Of a DNA stretch of 64,000 bases, positions 1-11,928 are shown one piece after another (the first letter of the stretch is position 1; each line of letters opens with the position of its first letter). The notes below the pieces were generated by a model. That model ran no database searches, was not told the DNA's origin, and saw only the letters and a program-made list of their open reading frames with translations. Both the position numbers and the translations under genes were made by a program. Source of the DNA: Daphnia carinata (lineage: Eukaryota; Arthropoda; Branchiopoda; Diplostraca; Daphniidae); NCBI RefSeq assembly GCF_022539665.2, contig NC_081332.1, forward strand, positions 6,786,303-6,850,302, read 5' to 3'.

Positions 1-181
1 GCGTTCCGCAGTTTTTATTGACAAGTTGTTTACCTCGACTCAAGCGCAATCAGACAATAGGATTTCGGTTTGGTTTCGACTTGTTGTTTTCCGGATATTT
101 GTTTGTATTGTTTCGAGATAAGCCTAGGCTAATCAACCAGTTGATATTCTCTTGGTAAGGTTGCTCCCTGTCTATTGCACC
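1..181. other. Unassigned flank left of P-like element
   Basis: There is no convincing coding frame, RNA gene or repeat here. The stretch ends exactly at the P-like terminal repeat. The last eight bases before the repeat do not match the eight bases beyond the other end, so no target-site duplication is visible. Confidence 0.5.
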
Positions 182-3100
182 CAGAGATAAGGAGATGGGA
201 CACGGAATAGGGAAAGCCGCCATGACAGATTTCGGCCCACCATCTAGCGGCTAATTCCCTCCCGTTATCTTTAGCAGACGAATTCCCTGTCTAGTTCCAT
301 AGCAGACAACATTGTTTTTTTTTTTTAAATGTCACTTGGTTACTGCAGGCTTCTGTGTGTTTTGTAGTTTGTGTTAAAAGTTAAAATGTGGTATTCGGAA
401 ATAAAGTAAGTCACCAATAATTTTTTTATAAATTTTTGTATAATATGAGCTTGGTTAACTTATTACGTTTTGAAGTTTCTTCACACATGTTTTGATTGAA
501 CAATTTGACATAGGATAAACATCTGAGTTTTAAGAATCTATAAGCAACAGTTTCTATGAGGTAAGTAACATCACAATTTTCTGAGTGAGCTGCAAGAGTA
601 GGAAACATTTGGTTAACATTACTTTTCTTTAGGACTTTCTGGGTTAACATGGCAAGTTTATCACACTGGAGTTTTAATCCTTGGACCAACATTGATTGAA
701 AAACAGATTCGCATGATAATGCAATTGTGTACACAGAGTTTGAAGGAATGCATACCCATCTGCTCGTTCTTAAATTTGAAATGTTGGCTGTGGCTTCTTC
801 CAATGGATCATCCATGGAATCAAATAAGGCATTTCTACACATGACACATTTGAAGAGACGTTCAATTTTTAAAACACAATATCCAGCAATGTAGGCAAGG
901 CACTGGTTTGTAAAAGTATCATTCATGTTAGACGCATTTAATTCTACTACATTACTGAAAAGCTCAATCTCTACCTCCATCTCAGTGTCAATAGCATCAT
1001 TTTCTTTTTCACAATTCAGGTCATTTAATATTGCAAACGGAAGAGGTGAACAGTTAGATGACAAAGAAGCTGTAACACCACCACTTTTTATAACTAGAAG
1101 TTTTCTCATGATATACTTCAATTGAATTGCTGTGGGATTGTTATTAACCCACCCCTTAACCGGACTATGCTAAAGAAATGCTCCAGTGGATCCTGTTGGG
1201 TGAGTCTCGTGCATACATAATCCAAAGGCTTTTCTTGTGTGAGCAGATTCCATGCGAGTGATATTGTTGATTTTATGGTGGTAGTGAAGCCGATAATCAC
1301 AGCCTTCCGTTTACTGGCACTTACAACTTGCAGGAAGTAAATGCCAAAGATTTAACAAAATTTTGTAATCCTTTAAGTTCTTTTTCTTTTTCCAACAGGT
1401 TGGAAATTGTCAGTGGTGCTCTGTCATCTGTTTGTTTTGGATTCCACGAGTTCAGGATGTCGAAAATCTTGTTGAACTTCCGGCAGTATTCCTCAGTGGC
1501 CTCACTTCCCGCAAACTGCAAAAAAACACCATATTAAAAAGGTAAAATCATTCGTATACCATAATGAAAATATAACTTTACGTTTGGGTGTTTCAGATCC
1601 TCCCGTAAATGGCGAAGAGTATCCGCAGTTGAATTACTCAAAACTTGAGCAGCCAGAACTACTTTCATCTTGTGTGTGCCAATGTCGACGTGGTTTTTAG
1701 TCAACTTGTTACCAAGACGAAATCCTAAACGGTTCTGGTATTCGAAGAGCTCGGTTATGTACGACCATTTTGCCGGTTTCGGAAAGCCAGGTATAACAAT
1801 TCCTTTCGGTGTCTGTGCTATTAGGTTACGAGCCAATTTTAACATATGGCAGGTATCTAACATCACGTAAATGTCTTCTTTGGTCTTAGGATGAAGGAAA
1901 AAAGTTTTCATCGCAGCGTATTTTATACGGTGGATTTTCATTTGCTCTGAAGTTTTATTTGTGCGCCGGCTAGGAACAGATTTCGGTGGTTTTTGGGGAA
2001 TCCTGATGTTCGCTCCAAGGGCATTGACCATCGTTAGATTTGCCGCCAACCCATCAAAAGTAACTACTTTTACATTTACGTTGAATTCATGACAAGCAAT
2101 AATGACATCGTTCAGCACTTTCGACTGGCCCAGCCCGGTTAAATGGTTCGTAAAATAATAAGCTACAGGCGATCTCCATTTTCCATCTAATCCTACAGCA
2201 TAGAACACCAAGACTTGTGTAGCAAGAATGTGGTGATCTGTTTCCCGACTTGAAGGTTTGTCATCTGGGAAATCGGTAAATCCCATATATTTCTTAAGTT
2301 GCGGGTCGTAGCACAACGCCTTCTTGATAGACATTTCATCGAGACTAAGGGTTACATCTTGGCCGTGTGTTCCTTCTGCAATGTCTGTCTTTATCTGAGC
2401 TAAGGCATTTATTAAAATCCCGGAAGAGCAACCAACTGGTGCAAGGTAGCGGCGAAGACTTCGAACGGACGGCAAGGTAAAGATTGTTCTAAGTTTTTCA
2501 TACGCAGCGTTCGAATAATAGCTTAGGTTTATTGACAGGTCCCGGATGAATGAAGAGTATCTACGGTTTTCAGTTCTTTTTCCGGAATTCCATTTTTCAT
2601 TCAAAAAGAGTTGGTAAGCTGTGTCGGACATGTCTGTTTTTCTTATTGTGTTTTTTCTAACTTCTTTTAGATCGTGGCATTCTTTTGTGGACTTTTTTAG
2701 CTGCTGTTTTAAAATTGAAATTTGGCCAACTTTGATGTTTATGTCCCTCAAATTCTGACGCTCTCGAAGAGACATCACAATAATTTTTTGTTTTTGACGG
2801 CAATTTACTCTTTTAAGGTAATCATTTTCACACTTGTACTTAATGCGCAGCCTGCGATTTTCTTTTTCTAGGTGGCGAGTATGATTTGCGTATTCTTTTT
2901 TTAAACAAGTGATCTCCTCTGTGAGTTTAGTAACGTCGTCAATACAAATATTATTTTGTGATGAAGAGCTAAGATTGTCATTAAATGAAGCCAGCTCAGA
3001 ATTGCAACGCTCACCATCCTCATTAAAATCGTTTTCTATATCTTTGTCAATTACAGGTAGACAGGGGCTGGTAGGAGCTTCATAGTTATGATCTAACCTT

Positions 3101-3970
3101 AGTCTTTTTATGGGGCTGATAAAATCCGCGATGAGTTGTCTGCGAACACAAGGCAAAGAAAGAATGGTGGAGTTGTCGCATTCAACGCTGAAGTTCAGGT
3201 CAGCAGAAACGATGTCATATTCACTGGTACACTGCGTATTAACCTTGGCAGATCTATTCAAATTAACGATATCTGATTCGTTTTCATGCTGGTGTTGTGG
3301 CCGCTCAGTTTCGGTGTGTGTGTCTAAATCAATCGGATTAAGTTTGCTGTTAGACAACCTATTTGATTTTCGGCGAGGAGTCCAAGTTAAAAAAGCGGGA
3401 TCAAAGTGAAGAGAGCACAACACGGAAGATTTTGAGGGCTTAAATCCAGGTGCACAATGTTTCAGCCAGATAAGTAGTCGCTGATCATCAGTGGGAAACT
3501 TATGAAATGAAACTGATCGATCACTTCTCTTTGAATTACACTTGACGGCACTACAGTTGGGAGGCATTTCAACAATTTTGCACAAAGAGAAGAAGAAAAA
3601 CACGTCTAGAACGACTGCGACCACTTGCTTAACTGAGGTAGTGTATTTCACAGGGTTAACATTCGATAACAAGCTACAGGTACCCTGGGAATTAATGCCA
3701 AGCAAAACCATTTCTGAAAGTCGACCCCTTTGGATTCTTCGAATTTTCATCGCCCTCCGCATTACCCTCCGCGTTATGAATCACGGAACTTTCGTTATCA
3801 GTTGTCATCTGGCAAATTATCTGACTCTCCTCGCCAAATTCGAATCAACCGCCTCATTACCTGCAGCAACTCGTCTGCTAATGAGGAAGGGAGGGAATTA
3901 GCCGCTAGATGTAGTCCCAAAATGTGTCATGGCGGCTTTAACACGGTCGTGTCCCATCTCCTTATCTCTG
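182..3970 (-). mobile_element. P-like DNA transposon (THAP transposase), copy 1
   Basis: The outer ends are inverted copies of CAGAGATAAGGAGATGGGAC. Similarity continues inward for about 100 bp on each side, with shared blocks such as AAAGCCGCCATGACA and CATCTAGCGGCTAATTCCCT. The two ends are distinguishable: the left reads GACACGGAATAGGG and the right (inverted) reads GACACGACCGTGTT. The same left-type end recurs at 54295 and the same right-type end at 63090, so at least three copies lie in the window. The only large frame inside is a THAP transposase on the minus strand. No 8-bp target duplication is visible, so the insertion is old or one flank has been rearranged. Confidence 0.85.
426..3567 (-). 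pseudogene. P-element-like transposase with THAP domain, frameshifted
   Basis: The protein would bind the element ends and cut DNA in the nucleus. The start used is the ATG at 3567, because the THAP zinc finger normally sits at the N terminus: MPPNCSAVKC, then CSLHF (C2CH ligands). An upstream in-frame ATG at 3762 adds 65 residues without domain features. A coiled-coil-like acidic stretch follows, then P-superfamily catalytic blocks LSLDEMSIKKALCYD and VTFDGLAAN. The first exon ends at the GT donor next to 1582 and the second starts at 1515 (FAGSEATEEYCRKF). The C-terminal block DYVCTRLTQQDPLEHFF is typical of P/THAP9 transposases. Reading must change frame around 1330 and again around 1150 to keep family similarity, so this copy has at least two frameshifts and is probably inactive. 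The last open stretch runs 1121-426. Confidence 0.8.
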
Positions 3971-4361
3971 ATCGATTCCCGGTAACAATATTATTATACT
4001 TTGCATTGCACACATATTTTATGAGGGGGTAGAGCTGTGGATCCGTACTGCGCTTGGGACTAGGATTACTCGAGTTCAATTATATTTTGCGGCATTTTTT
4101 TTTCAACAATCTGCTAAAAATTATATTTTAAACGTATCTGAGTAACAGCAATTTAGGAATTATTACTCACCGTTAACTGAGGCGTGTATTGCACTAATTA
4201 ATAAGAGTTTTACTTTATAAATAAAACTGACTTTCATAGCTAAATAGTATTCTGTTTAGCATAGTGAACAAACAGATAACGGAAAACTAAGGGTTTCGTC
4301 TGAAATTTGTATCGATATTCGGCAGAAACATTGAATTCGTTGCATGGCATATACAAATTGT
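3971..4361. other. AT-rich spacer, no gene seen
   Basis: AT-rich sequence between the P-like element and a tRNA-like sequence. No supported coding exon was seen. Confidence 0.4.
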
Positions 4362-4425
4362 GACGAATTAGCGTAGTGGATGAATTCGACGTTCAACGAA
4401 GTTCAGAAGTTCGAATCCGTCTTGG
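4362..4425 (+). repeat. tRNA-like sequence (internal A and B boxes)
   Basis: TTAGCGTAGTGG at 4368-4379 fits the pol III A box, and AGTTCGAATCC at 4408-4418 fits the B box. Their spacing is that of a tRNA gene. Stems are poorly conserved around the boxes, so this is more likely a tRNA pseudogene or the head of a tRNA-derived SINE than a working tRNA. Confidence 0.4.
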
Positions 4426-4701
4426 AAATTGTTTTAAAATTTCAAATACATATTTTAAGATGCTTATGATAAATATATTATTCGCAAAGGCAAATTATTA
4501 TTTTCTTCTACGTTTTATATTGTTACGTTTCCGTCTAGTTAATTGCCTTTATTATTTAGAATGTAAGTTTTTAAAGAGATATTTCTAGATTGCGTTAAGT
4601 TAGAAACAAAAGACGAGTATAATCGGACGTCTTTACCAACGTCCTATTCTACCAACCTTGGCTTCCAGTACCACGAACAGGTACAACCAAGAAACAATAC
4701 C

Positions 4702-4811
4702 CAGATCGTGCGTACCAACAACATAAATAACCGGACGATCTGTACACTAACACAACACTGCATGATTCACCAGACCGTCCGTCCCAACGACATAAATATC
4801 CGGACGGTCTG
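4702..4811. repeat. Two tandem hairpin units
   Basis: Two related units each carry inverted arms around the shared core CAACRACATAAATA. The second has perfect 11-bp arms, CAGACCGTCCG at 4771-4781 and CGGACGGTCTG at 4801-4811. The first has CAGATCGT at 4702-4709 and ACGATCTG at 4735-4742. This looks like sub-terminal repeats of a transposon or a small satellite; no host is evident. Confidence 0.5.
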
Positions 4812-5173
4812 TACGATAGCGTTATACAATACAATAACTAAGAATAGAAATAGCGTCTTAACCATTTAGTCTAGGAGCTTCTTCGATACACCTATCCTTT
4901 CACCAGGCTTGGGTCCAGCGCGCTCGAAATAAGAGTGCGCTCGAATACCGCACTCGCGCGCTCCAATTTTTTTTTCGGGATTTCGAGCGCGAGCGCAGGC
5001 ACAAAAACCTGCACTCTTTTTTGCGCTCGTTTGCGCAAATCTGAGAAATCTTGTTCATCTGTCAGTCACCAGATGAACTATTAGTGGCTTAACGAATTTT
5101 CGGTTGTTATGGCAATAGCAGAACAGACTCCTGACAAGTGTTAATACAGTTGATGTGTTCATAAGGATAAAAC

Positions 5174-7923
5174 AATGCCTCCGCGAAGAAATACGTAAGT
5201 AAATTTTATAATTATTGTTCCTATAGAAGTATTTCTCAGTAATCAACGTGAAATTTTTAGTAAATCGAAATCCCCTAACAAAGAGCAAGATTCGTCTGAA
5301 AACGATTCTGTGCGTTCCAGCACCTCAACAGCAGCTGATGACAGTTATCTTCAAATTATTTCAAATTCTTCTCCCAGAAGGTAAGTATTGTATTGAAATG
5401 AATTTTTATTGAAAGACTCATTCTTCCTAACATTATTTAGATCTCCAAGGAACATTATGGCTGGTGAAGATTCTTACACCACCGATATCAAATTCCCAGA
5501 GCAAATGTTCCAGTATACTGGTCGAGAAAGAAAAGGTGCAGCACTGATGTTAGACTATAAGTGCCTTATAGATAATTTTGGTGGAAAGGCAACTCCAACT
5601 ATAATAAGTGCAGGTTCTCGCTCGCACTACAACATTCGCCGGCACGTTAAGGTGGGAAAAGAGATTTGTATTGAATATGTTTTCTTTCCGTAAACTGTTT
5701 TCTTATTTTGTTTTTATTTAGAGAGCAAACACCCTCTACGATTGGCAGAGTTTGATCTCGTAGTTTCCTTGCTTAATGACAGCAAAACTTCAGTCAGAGC
5801 AACGGACCCAAAAGCTTTACAGCCCTGTTTGAAGCAAACCAAAATCGTTTTTGGTGAAGCAGGCCGTAAAATGGTTACTCAAGAATCTACGGATGAAGCT
5901 ATATTGGTATGTCACTTGACGAAAAAACTTATGACAACTCTAACTAATACGACACTGCTTTAGGAATACTTGGTTGAAGATGTACTTCCATTATACACGG
6001 TCGAGAAAAAGGGTTTCCGGAAGTTGCTGCAATTTTTCTCGCCCAAAATCAAAATCCGTACGAGGAAGTTCTTCGGTAAAAAATTGCATTTGCGGTTTAT
6101 CGATCGCAAACTTAAAATGAAGAAAAAGTTAGCCGACGCCTCATTTATCAGTACGACTGCCGACTGCTGGAGCACCAGAGGTAAGTTTTTTTTACCTGTA
6201 ACAGCCCACTGGCTTACAGCTGATTTAGAGCGGCAGAATGGGTGCCTGGCAAATCGTCGTATCAAAGGCAAACATTCGTACGATGTATTAGCCAAGTTGC
6301 TAGAGGACATCCACAACGAATTTGGAATCACGAAGAAACTAACTGCGACTGTAACGGACAGCGGCAGCAACTTCGTGAAAGCTTTCCGGTTGTTTGGAAA
6401 CACTCCTTGTGCTTCCGATTCAGTACCATCTGCTTTCCATGCCAGCAGTTCAACAACAAAGGATAACGTAACTCCGCTACAAGATTTGGAAGAAACGGAA
6501 GAGTCAGACAGTGAAGATGAATCAGTTTCAGAGGACAGTGATCTAGAAAACGAGCAGTTCTAAAGCGAACTTTCTGAAAAATTTAACAGCGGCAAAGATA
6601 TTGCGAAGGAAGATTTAGACTTCGTTGAAATTACGGATCTTCTTACCTTTAATGAAAAAATGGATAACGATATTTTTTAGATGGAAACTTACAGCCTGCC
6701 GAAACACCGCAGATGTGCTTGTCATACGATCAACCTCGTAGCCACTCAAGATCATCAAGGACAGAGCTTTCCTAAAACTGTATGGAAGTGTGGAGAGTAA
6801 GCTGAAAAGTGTCTGGAATAAGCAGTCCAGAAGTACGAAAGCGTCGAATTTGATCCACGAAGTTTTGGGAGGACTATTTGTTCTTCCAAATGAAACAAGG
6901 TATGATTTTATTATTATTACTGTTTCTTCTAATTGTTATTCTCATTTATCTATTGGATATTTCATAGGTGGAATTCTTTTTATGATGCTATGAACAGAGT
7001 AAGGACTTTTGTGTTGAAGAAACCAGATGCCTTACAAAAGATTTTCACTGAGTTCAATGTTCCTACTCTGCGACCTGCAGAAGAAGAGCTAATCCGTGAA
7101 TCTGTGAAAATCTATACTACTATCACGGAAGCACTGGATATCCTTCAAGGGGATAAAAATGTATCTGCTGGATTCTTGCTGCCAACTCTTCACATTTTAA
7201 AACTGAAGCTAAGCCAACTAGAAAAAGATTCTTCAATTAAACATGGTAAACCGTTGGTTGCAGGTCTGCTTTCCGGACTGAATTGGCGATTCAAACCCAA
7301 TTTTGATGATCGCGAATTGCAAATTGCTGCCATGGTCCACCCAATGTTTAAATTGAAATGGATCTCTAGCGAGGACGCGAAAGGTTTTCAATGCTTAAAA
7401 AGAGAAGAGTTTGAAATTGAACGCGAACGAAATCGAAGCCAGACTCCTCTCTCTCAACCATCTATTTTATGCTATCAGCAAAGGTAAGAAATGATTTTTT
7501 ATTAAACTTATTCTATTTATAAGACACCTATAATCTCTGGAGTGGATGACCAATATAACCACAGCTTTTTCCACCTTTACAGCCTCAACACCACTGGAAC
7601 CGAAACTTGCAGTGACGACAGTGACATGGAGAACCAAAAAAAAAAGAAGGAAGGATTTTTTCAAATGCCTGCGGCCCAAAGAGCAACGAGACGACGAAGA
7701 GATCGATGAATTTTTAGCGGATCTATCTTCATCCGTTGACAGCCTGTCTAAATTTCCAATCTTAAAAAAATTGTTTTTAAGATATAATACGGCTCTTCCG
7801 TCATCCGCAGCAGTGGAACGTCTTTTCAGTGTAGAGGGGTCAATATTTAGGCCAACAAGGAGTCACTTAAGCGATAAAAATGTTAAAATTCCTTTGTTCC
7901 TTAAAATGAACGGGTGGAATTGA
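5174..7923 (+). pseudogene. hAT-superfamily transposase, multi-exon, decayed
   Basis: The likely start is MPPRRNT at 5174, followed by a short first exon and GT-AG introns. The segment at 5443-5650 ends with a BED-finger-like SHYNIRRHV. The catalytic region at 5970-6560 carries TADCWST and TVTDSGSNFVKAF, matching hAT blocks. A later segment reads CACHTINLVA near 6715-6745 and then NETR spliced to WNSFYDAMNR near 6969. The last exon (7546-7923) contains the hAT dimerisation signature LPSSAAVERLFS. The frame stops at about 6561-6563 and again before 6681, so the gene is broken. A GC-rich, CG-dinucleotide-rich stretch at about 4920-5040 and a similar one at 7970-8000 may be the element ends, but I could not align clean terminal repeats or a target duplication. 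Confidence 0.7.
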
Positions 7924-8377
7924 AAGTATAAACGAATTTCCTAATAATGTTGTCTTTAATTATTTTTGAGTTGGACGGAGTGCGAGCACGAGTGCAAGCG
8001 CATATGGCAATCCGTTTTACCCCCCAAAAAATCGAAAAAAAATCTAGACGTTTGAATCGTTGAAAAATCGACGGTTCCGTAACAATATATGTGTAATACA
8101 AATTTTTCCAAAAATCTATTCTATTACGTAAGGCAACAATGATATTTATGACTAGAAATCATCTGTTAAGACTTGTAACGTAAAGCAGACAATAAAAATT
8201 TTGTATTTTATTACGATATTTTAATTCAAAATCGAAAAAAAAGTATAGAATTTAGGCAAAAAAAACAATTAAAAACTTATTGTTTAGATTATTATATTGG
8301 TTTTCAATTATTAATTCCATCCACCTCAATTGACAGTGTGTTAATGATTGTATTTCTGTTCTTTTAAATTTTGTTAG
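7924..8377. other. hAT 3' flank, AT-rich
   Basis: The sequence follows the hAT stop codon. A GC-rich patch (GGAGTGCGAGCACGAG near 7978) may be part of the right hAT end. No further gene is visible until the exon pair at 8378. Confidence 0.4.
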
Positions 8378-8576
8378 TGCTGCAACAAAAGAATCGATAG
8401 TAATCAGTCCATGCAGCGAAGGAACTGAACAATTGTGGGGTCGTATTTTGCACTATATTGGTAAGTAAAAAGTTAACCACGTAAGTTGTGATATTTAACC
8501 ACTAGCGGAGACCATCGATAAGTTCAAGAAATGTATGTCACCTGTGATTAACGACGTAGCACTTATGGCTGTCTAA
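8378..8576 (+). CDS. Two terminal exons of an unidentified gene (5' part missing)
   Basis: A possible exon begins after the acceptor TTTTGTTAG and ends at a GTAAGT donor (8378-8460). A second exon, 8506-8576, follows an ACTAG acceptor. Phases fit: the first ends one base into a codon and the second starts with the other two. The join reads through SPCSEGTEQLWG, then HYIAETIDKFKKCM, then VINDVALMAV and stop. A polyadenylation signal AATAAA lies at 8698. I do not recognise the family. The upstream exons are not seen; the P-like and hAT elements to the left may sit in an intron of this gene or may have destroyed it. Confidence 0.35.
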
Positions 8577-8703
8577 TAACATTTCGAATTTTTCTATTCT
8601 AAATTTGGCGTTGGTGTGAGTATCTAGGACAATCCCAAAGTAAAGACTTGTGTTATGTGGCAATACTTGAAACTAAAAGAAAAGGATATGTAAATCAAAT
8701 AAA

Positions 8704-9170
8704 GTTATGAATTAAAAAAATTGTATATTTACATGGCTGGAATATGTAAAGTTGTATTTAGAGACTTAATTAGAATCCGGCCGTTAGATGGCGGCAGTTG
8801 CAAAAAAGAAAAAACAAGGCGGAAATTTTTTTTTTGCAGCATTGCCATACGTTCAATCTAGGAAGAGGATTTAGGAAGGTTTTTTTTCCTGATTTCCACC
8901 AAACGCCATCTATTGTTAAATGGGATCAATTTGGAATGTATCGATAAAACGCTTATTTAATAATGTCGACTATATAAAAACTATAAAAAAATATCGATAT
9001 AGCGCTAGGAGGTTTAGATAGTCGCCTACACTACGCCGAAAGCACCACACCGAGCACTGAAACCACTGCACAAAAATAATCCCCGCATCGAGTCGACGAC
9101 AAAGCACCCCAAGCCCATGTTGGGTTTTAGCCCTTGCCGAGCCTTATGCAACATGGTCTCAGTACATATG
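8704..9170. other. Spacer between gene end and Tc1 composite
   Basis: No gene was recognised. There is a short C/A-rich stretch (about 9030-9120) with no open frame of note. Confidence 0.4.
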
Positions 9171-10076
9171 TACAGTATGTTGCACAAAAATGTGTCAGGT
9201 AAGGCCCAAGGTTTTTAAAATATATATATAGATATTTTTTTTGCTGTTTTGGCGCTAGGGGGCATATACAGCTTACCTTGCCGGCTATACTTTCTGCAAG
9301 CAACACATCCGCGGATTACTGCACGACGTAGCAGACGGTTTTATTTGTTATTTCTAAACGTCAACTGTCAAAAATATACTAAGTGTTAAGTGTATTTTGT
9401 AATGATTCTATTAGGGATAAATTAAGGTGTTAACAGTTGTTAACGACACCACTAATAATGTCTCTGGCTTTTGGTAACTCCCTAACAGGCTGCAAGTAAA
9501 AATAAATTCAAGCTTTCTCCTAGGTATTAAATGTATATAATATGTTTTCATAATTTAATTCCAATTTGTACAGGGTATGGCTTTACCACAAGGATATATT
9601 TGAATACGGAAAGGTTCCATCGGAGGGGATCTCTAATGTGACATTATCTATACTTTGACAGCAATGAACAGAAACGGATGCCTACATTACATCTCAAACA
9701 CATGCAAAGGTATTTTACTTTACTAAATATGAAGAATAATAGTATCTTGTAAAAGGAAATCATACCCGGTATCATTAAATTCCAAATGTGGAAATACAAC
9801 GGAGGCTTATTAACAGTTCATTTCTGTTTGTTTTATTGTGAACTTCATTGACGTGTATTACTTATTGTTTTAATAAAATGTTTCAAAACATCAAACCTGT
9901 TGTTTTAATGTTACCTTATATTTCTAAGCCTAAAATAGTAGTCCAGAATCAAATTTTTTCTTTTATTTTCAGTTATTGGGAAAACAAAATAAAACAAACA
10001 AAAGGTCGAGCTTCTTGACCGAAGTCCTTTTAAATAAAATAAACATAATAAGCAGCAAAACAATAAAAAAACAAAT

Positions 10077-10830
10077 TCAGTTTCCTGGAAAAGAATTTAA
10101 GAGTTCTTTCCAATATGCGTCGCTGTTGTTTTTGGTTTCCCAAAAACGTTCAATGGTGGCCCATAAATATTCTTTGCTTCCTGGTTGTTGCGGATAAAAA
10201 GAAATGTTTTTTTCTAGATCCAACCAGATCTTTCTAATTTGCCAAAAATCTCGAGTCTTGCGGCCATGGATGAGCCGTAACTTTTTCTTTTCCATTGGTC
10301 CACTCCTGTAGAGCGTCCGTGATGATTCTTGATTTTCCGTTCTTGAATGTAATAGTGGACATTTTCAACTCATCAAGTAGTTCAGGACTAAATTCGTCGC
10401 TGAACACTTCGATTATTTTGCCAGGAAAATTGTCTACGCGACAAATGGACCCTATGCCGCCAGTCGATGAAATCCAAGCCCACACATGTAGGGAATGCTT
10501 GTTTTTTTTACCTTACATGTGGAATTATCAAAAATAAATGACCGACTTGATGGATACTAAAATAAAATGAAAATTGTTAAAAGAGTTTTTACTTTTCCAA
10601 AAATTAAACACCAAAATTAAAAGACTTACCTGAATGTAGCAGCATCAGTAAAATTCACGTTATTCCATTTGTGCCCATTAAGTTGGGCTTCAGGATCACT
10701 TGGCTTTGCGGGTAATACACTTGGAAAAAATGATGCCATAGTAGGAGCAAAAATCGTCGCCCACGCTTCGAAGAAAAATGAGGAGAAATGAAAGGAGATA
10801 CCGTGTCTTTTGTACGCGTTAAAATCATGA
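10077..10830 (-). pseudogene. Tc1-like transposase remnant, minus strand
   Basis: Read on the minus strand, an exon ending at about 10630 contains WNNVNFTDAATF, which aligns with the first catalytic aspartate block of Tc1 transposases. After an intron with a GTAAGT donor, the frame resumes with VWAWISSTGGIGS, matching the usual central block. Further on, PQQPGSKEYLWATIERFW resembles the family's WPxxSPDLNPIExxW block, and a C terminus like KxLLNSFP follows. At least one frame change is needed near 10240. The N-terminal helix-turn-helix region is not recognisable. The remnant is inactive. Confidence 0.55.
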
Positions 10831-11046
10831 GGGGAAAGGGTAAGAAAAAGTCACCTAGGCTGAAACTGGACAGGAAGTCTGTAGCCATACGTATAGGTAT
10901 TTATCCTTGACCTAGATCGAAGTGCGTCAGCTGAAAAAAAGTATACCTTTTAACGCATGATTTTAGTTTTTGACTAGAGGGGGTTAGGCTCAGAACTAAA
11001 CATTATTGAATAAAGTCAGTTGCACCTCTAAATTTTCTCTAGCGCT

Positions 11047-11928
11047 ATGTTTTTACGTGAGACAGGCAAACATTTAAGTCCCCAAGATAAAGGCGCAATA
11101 GTTGCGCTTTTGAATAAAAATACTACCATCCCTGAAAATGCGGATACAATTCAGTGCCACCCTAATACAGTTAAAAAGTGGATTCGTCGATACCAAGAAA
11201 CTTTTGACGTTAACCGCAAAATAGGATCCGGAGCACCCCGTAAGACGACGCCAGCACAAGATTCAATGCTGTTGCAAGCCGTCAAGGCAAAACCAATAAC
11301 AACCCTCCAGGAACTCAAAGGAAAAAAAAAATAAAAATTTTAATGTTATATTTTATTAAAGCTAGATCATATATAGATATTTGCGAGTTGCCCATTCATC
11401 GAGCAACGATTTCTCGAAGACTAAAAGGGCACGGGATTCACGGCAGAATTGCTGCCAAAAAAGAATTCCTTACAGAAGCCCAAAAAAATGCAAGATTAGC
11501 ATTCGCAACGGAATTCGTCAATAAAGATGCAGATTGGTGGACAAAAGTTATATTTAGCGATGAAAAAACTTTTGGGTAAACAATTTATTAGTTTAATTTT
11601 TCTAAATTTTGATTTCATTATTTTATGTTCATTTGACAGTTCCCACGAGTGTGGTCGTTCCTTCGTTTATCGCACGAATGGAACGAGGTTCAACCCTAGT
11701 CACACTCAGATAATTAAACGGAGTGGGAGGCAATCAATTCCAATTTGGGCCTGGTTTTCGTCCGATGACGCCGGGAAAATGCATCGCATCAACAGCCGTC
11801 TAACGGCTGAAAAATACATCGGAATATTGGAGAACGCACTACTACCATCTGCATGGGCTAGGTTTGGAACAGATGAGCTCATTCCATTTGTTCAGGATCA
11901 TTCTTCCATCCATAGGAGTTATTATTAA
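11047..11928 (+). pseudogene. Tc1-like transposase, C terminus lost to the inverted repeat
   Basis: The first segment (11047-11334) carries a helix-turn-helix region with NTVKKWIRRY and a basic GSGAPRKTT linker. The second (11343-11579) reads through ISRRLKGHGI to the first catalytic block VIFSDEKTFG. After an intron-like gap, a third segment (about 11640-11928) has SIPIWAWFSSDDAGKM and then FVQDHSSIHRS, the second aspartate block. The frame then stops at once, where the right inverted repeat begins. The WPxxSPDLNP block with the third acidic residue is missing. A stop at about 11332 separates the first two segments. The enzyme could not be active. Confidence 0.75.

Noticed and set aside
3567..3762. 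N-terminal extension of the P-like transposase from the ATG at 3762
   Set aside because: The THAP finger is normally at the very N terminus and the extension has no recognisable feature; the ATG at 3567 is a better start.
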